Shown here piece by piece: positions 60,852 through 64,000 of a DNA stretch of 64,000 bases (the stretch's first letter is position 1; each line of letters begins with the position of its first letter). The stretch comes from Kappaphycus alvarezii. Taxonomy: Eukaryota; Rhodophyta; Florideophyceae; Gigartinales; Solieriaceae. Where the stretch lies: positions 992,001-1,056,000 of the forward strand of contig NADL03000534.1 of NCBI GenBank assembly GCA_002205965.3, written 5' to 3'. Both the position numbers and the translations under genes were made by a program. Under the pieces are notes generated by a model that was given only the letters and a program-made list of their open reading frames with translations, was not told the origin of the DNA and made no database searches.

Positions 60852-61352
60852 TCAGGGTAACAGCGGCATATTGTGGGACAAAAGCCGAGACACTTGTCTT
60901 AACATTCCGGATTCAGAGAAGGGGTGCTTCACTCGACGATCAGCTGTAAAGTTGCTAAGATCATGAGGACCCTGAAGTATGGTTGCTCCGATTTTGTCTG
61001 TAGATATCGATGGGATAGGAAGGTCAATATATCCGGAAGGTCGCGGTATCGCGTAGTGTTCCTTTTCCGCCTTCAGACCCTGGAAAGGATCTACAGTAGC
61101 AATAACTCTATAGATTGTCGATTGTTTCCCGCGACGAAAAGATCTTGCAACTGGTTGACATTCCCCATCAGATTTTGGATGCGAAATAGGGTTCAGTTGA
61201 TCATTCAAATCGGTGGCTGTCTGATTAAACGTATCATATCTTGCTGTCGTACTAATAAAATTATCAAAAATGGCCCTCTGCGCGAGTGTAGGGCTGAACC
61301 GGGACGCGTACCGCTGCCGGTTCCGTGCCTCTCTCGTGACTACGGATTGCAA
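60852..61352 (-). CDS. Hypothetical protein, 166 aa
   Basis: An uninterrupted minus-strand frame with balanced composition (ARNRQRYASRFSPTLAQRAI near the N-terminus, YIDLPIPSISTDKIGA in the middle). A similarly long plus-strand frame (60,924-61,460) overlaps it, so at least one is a shadow. I favour the minus strand because its composition is less Arg/Cys-biased. No domain, signal peptide or membrane segment recognised. A repeat remnant is possible. Confidence 0.25.
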   Translation of the reverse strand: MQSVVTREARNRQRYASRFSPTLAQRAIFDNFISTTARYDTFNQTATDLNDQLNPISHPKSDGECQPVARSFRRGKQSTIYRVIATVDPFQGLKAEKEHYAIPRPSGYIDLPIPSISTDKIGATILQGPHDLSNFTADRRVKHPFSESGMLRQVSRLLSHNMPLLP

Positions 61353-61499
61353 GCTCCCCGCAGGAGAGTTTGTGCGTTCACCAAGGTGGATGCGGGGTGG
61401 TGGTTATTCAATTCGCCTCTTGGCTCTTCTCAGCCGGCAGCGCGTGCTTTACTTAATTGATATAGTGGTACCACACCGCCAGTCACCTGAGCCCTGTCC

Positions 61500-62514
61500 T
61501 CCCGTTGAATGCAATTCGAAGCAATGCATTTTCTGCGGGAGTGACTCTCACTGACACTGAAGTAATCAGAGACCTCTATGAAATTACTTGTCACCATTGC
61601 AAGTACTTCTGTGAGAGATTAATTCCACAAAAATCAAGACATAGGCTCCAGCTAGAATTTTCCAGGTCACAAACAGATCCACACGAACTGGCGCAGTTGC
61701 GTCAGAGTTGGTTTTTCGTATCTTTTACCTTCAAAGACATGGATAAGCAAGTTGACTAAGTATATTAAATTTGTGTCGAAAGGCGCAGTAAATGGCTTCA
61801 ACTGGTAGGATCGATATGATTCCCAGTGGCAAAAATAGCACGACATCTTCCAAAGCGATTAGTTCCTTCACCGAATTTCTTGATTGCAGTTTGTGCTGTA
61901 GTTGATGTAATTGCCACCGTACCCACGACGGACAGTCCTCTCCAGAGTCTCTTCCATCGTGGATTTAGGTTTCAGGGAGTGGCTTTTAGCCAGTCCTTAC
62001 CGTGCGTAGACTCCCTCACACGTTCTCGCACATACTGTACTCTGATCGCCTGGTGGGGAATTTCCTTTAGTCTCGCGGTTCAGCAGAGCCTGGGAGATTA
62101 TCACCAGTCGTGTCTCGTGGCTCTCATCATGGAGGTGCATTCCAATGTTTTCCATTCTTTTCAATTTCATTCGGATGATTCATAAAATGGATTCCAGTCT
62201 GTTTCACTTTTTCAATGGTTCAGAACTTCAAGTGCTCATACAACCCCCTGAGGTGCTTGCAGATTCTTGCGCAAATAGAAGAAAAACTCTTGCGACTCTT
62301 TGCTCCATTAGAGGCGTGTGAGGTGAGGTGTCTAGTCGCGATCCGCGGTACATGGTTTTCTAGAAACAGGTTGGTAGCTTGGGGGCGCGCCGAGGGAATC
62401 CAGTCCCCAGTAGATACTGAATGCATTAAACTTCTGAACGAATGGCAGGAAGCCGAAATCCGGCAGCGAACATCGCATTCCGCCGGGTGCCAGATACTCA
62501 CTGAAGGAGGGTAA
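61500..62514 (+). other. Short unassigned frames
   Basis: Plus-strand frames at 61,505-61,759 (two CxxC-like pairs: CHHCKYFC), 61,826-62,185 and 62,215-62,514 (helical: LRLFAPLEACEVRCL, then IKLLNEWQEAEIRQR) look partly protein-like. They could be pieces of one decayed gene. No family recognised. Confidence 0.25.
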
Positions 62515-62954
62515 ATGTAGGGTGATTCAATATTTGAAAGATATGGTCGGTTGTGGCCTGGAAATATCTTAGTGTGCCGAATAATACTGTACCTCTCAAT
62601 GAAGTCAAGTTCCAGTTCCTTGTATTAGTTTATAGACGCCGCACAAGTGGAATGCTGTACTGTACTGTACTTGCCGTACCATTCTACTGATGCCATAAAG
62701 TTATCACATAGCCGCATTAGGTCGACTTCTCCATCGCGGCCTGTTTGTTGCCTGGTCTCCTGGCTAGCTAGCTACACTAGATAGAATGACGTCTTCTGCC
62801 TTCCTTACACAACGTCTTCCTCACAAGCTCCCCTGGTTCTCAGCCTTCCGAACTCCCACAGGTCACACACACCTTATTCTCCACACCCGTTGATGGAGAG
62901 ATACTGCATTTGAAAATAGGAAACCATTTTCAGACAGGGCCTCTGTCCAAATCA
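62515..62954. other. No gene recognised
   Basis: Intergenic stretch downstream of the kinase. It contains a TGTACTGTACTGTAC repeat at 62,656-62,670. Confidence 0.45.
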
Positions 62955-62960
62955 TTTATT
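62955..62960 (-). promoter_or_regulatory. Possible polyadenylation signal (AATAAA) of the kinase
   Basis: AATAAA on the minus strand, about 79 bases after the kinase stop codon, which is suitable spacing for the 3' end. Confidence 0.45.
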
Positions 62961-63038
62961 TATCAAAGATGAAATTGCTTCTGGGCTAACGCTCAAAAAA
63001 ACAAAAAAGCCAGACATGCCAACCATGCAAGTGTGCAA

Positions 63039-64000
63039 TCAAACGCCTGCAACTTTTTGCACGTCCTCATCAACAATTTCAACGGCCTCAGCCGCGTCAA
63101 TCGTAAACGCCTCCACTTCCGCGGCTAGCGGGTCAACCACATCCCCGATATCCATCCCTAAGCTCATACCTAACCCCACTCCCATCCCGACTCCTATTCC
63201 ATCTCCGACATTCGCGTTTGCAGCGCCAAGAAACCCTGGTGCATCTTCTCCTCGCTTAGCCGGGCCTGCTAACTCAAAATGCACCTCCATACCAGGGGCT
63301 ACGAATGAAAACCCTTGCCACATCGTATCCCCGCTCCCTTCCCTCGTCGCTTCGTCACCATCAATAGGAATCGGCCTAGACGCCCCTCCCCTCCCCATCT
63401 CTCCATGGCTCGACAAATGCAACGGAGAATGAGGCATTGAGCAGTCCACCTTGGTTAAGCTGGGTGAAAAACAGGCTGTCGGTGATGCTTGCGATGGCAA
63501 GATCGGCGCGATCATCTGCTTGTTTCGCACTTTGTCCCAATCCACAGACGCAAACCAGGGATGATTTCGAATTTCCTCCGGGTTTGTCAATCTTTTCGCT
63601 GGGTCCTTTGTTAATAATCGCCTTAATAGCGCGTGGCACTGCGGTGTCAGATACGCCGGTAACTTGTATTTACATTTCAGAATGCGTTCATGCAGTCTCT
63701 TCCTCGTTAATTTTCCTTTTTCATGCAGCGGCGAGAACGGCGGCTGTCCACACAGGCAATCGTACAGAAACACGCCATATGCCCAGTAATCCGCTGGCTT
63801 CCCGGCATGACTCTTCCTACCGATAATTTCGGGTGCCATGTAATCCTCTGACCCACACCATGAATGTGTCTGTTCCTCTCCCGCGTTGACCTCTTTTGCA
63901 AGTCCGAAATCTGTCAGTACCAGATGCCCCTCTCCATCCAACAGTACATTCTCCGGCTTGATATCACGATGCACAATGTCCATATTATGCAAACTCTCCA
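63039..64000 (-). CDS. AGC-family Ser/Thr kinase, S6-kinase type (N-terminus outside window)
   Basis: The frame is open to the window edge, so the ATP-binding lobe lies beyond it. Visible parts: catalytic loop HRDIKPEN, DFG (TDFGLAKE), activation loop THSWCGSEDYMAPEI with the Ser that PDK1 would phosphorylate, DYWAYGVFLYDCLCGQPPF, KDPAKRL, then the AGC C-terminal extension. The hydrophobic motif WQGFSFVAP near 63,296-63,322 matches the FLGFTYVAP of p70 S6 kinase, with Trp in place of the first Phe. Such kinases act below TOR and PDK1 and phosphorylate ribosomal protein S6 and others. After the motif comes an unusual tail of about 80 residues with a Gly/Met/Val repeat (GIGVGMGVGLGMSLGMDIG) and an acidic end. 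No intron in the visible part. Akt or SGK are less likely given the VAP after the motif. Confidence 0.9.
   Translation of the reverse strand, partial: ESLHNMDIVHRDIKPENVLLDGEGHLVLTDFGLAKEVNAGEEQTHSWCGSEDYMAPEIIGRKSHAGKPADYWAYGVFLYDCLCGQPPFSPLHEKGKLTRKRLHERILKCKYKLPAYLTPQCHALLRRLLTKDPAKRLTNPEEIRNHPWFASVDWDKVRNKQMIAPILPSQASPTACFSPSLTKVDCSMPHSPLHLSSHGEMGRGGASRPIPIDGDEATREGSGDTMWQGFSFVAPGMEVHFELAGPAKRGEDAPGFLGAANANVGDGIGVGMGVGLGMSLGMDIGDVVDPLAAEVEAFTIDAAEAVEIVDEDVQKVAGV

Noticed and set aside
1-64000. CRISPR array, operon-like defence cluster or prophage
   Set aside because: No regularly spaced short repeats, no bacterial-style gene clusters and no phage structural genes. The DNA is clearly eukaryotic.

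Overview
The window looks like nuclear DNA of a eukaryote, most likely a florideophyte-type red alga. The best clue is a mitochondrial DNA insert at about 56,980-57,770. It carries a cytochrome b fragment that uses TGA for tryptophan, a tRNA-Leu(UAG) and a nad6 tail, in an order that I recall (unchecked) from red algal mitochondrial genomes. Compact GC-rich, apparently intronless host genes lie between long AT-rich stretches of decayed mobile elements, which also fits. The organism call is inference.

Layout. From 1 to 21,630 there are degenerate repeats: a broken LTR element with Copia-like part order (about 600-3,600), 5.7 kb of AT-rich sequence with nothing recognisable, two PIF/Harbinger transposase relics (10,720-11,640 and 13,800-14,510), and a second LTR fossil of the first family with both LTRs (14,552-20,336). 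From 21,639 to 36,095, on the minus strand, lies a tandem array of three nearly identical Copia elements sharing four LTRs. Its period is 4,631 bp and a perfect 5-bp target duplication (TGTGG) bounds the whole array.

From 36,850 to 50,200 is the GC-rich island. It holds a tRNA-Gln(CUG), a probable hemerythrin-like gene (minus, broken), an M17 leucyl aminopeptidase (plus, 43,133-44,695, about seven single-base frame breaks, several at G/C runs), and proline/serine-rich minus-strand ORFs of uncertain status. Relics of a non-LTR (LINE) family with a restriction-like endonuclease tail lie on both sides: plus strand on the left, minus strand on the right. From 50,200 to 62,900 the DNA is AT-rich again: a 28-bp perfect inverted repeat, a third Harbinger relic, the mitochondrial insert, and a pogo/Tigger transposon relic with a recognisable terminal repeat and a probable nested insertion. 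The window ends inside an AGC-family kinase of the S6-kinase type (minus strand, 63,039 to beyond 64,000).

The real host genes number about three to five (aminopeptidase, S6K-like kinase, tRNA-Gln, hemerythrin-like gene, perhaps one or two Pro-rich ORFs), and they do not form a pathway. I found no CRISPR array, operon or obviously new multi-gene system. The most informative observations are the array bounded by one target duplication with non-canonical LTR ends, the mitochondrial insert, and signs that single-base run-length errors may affect this assembly.
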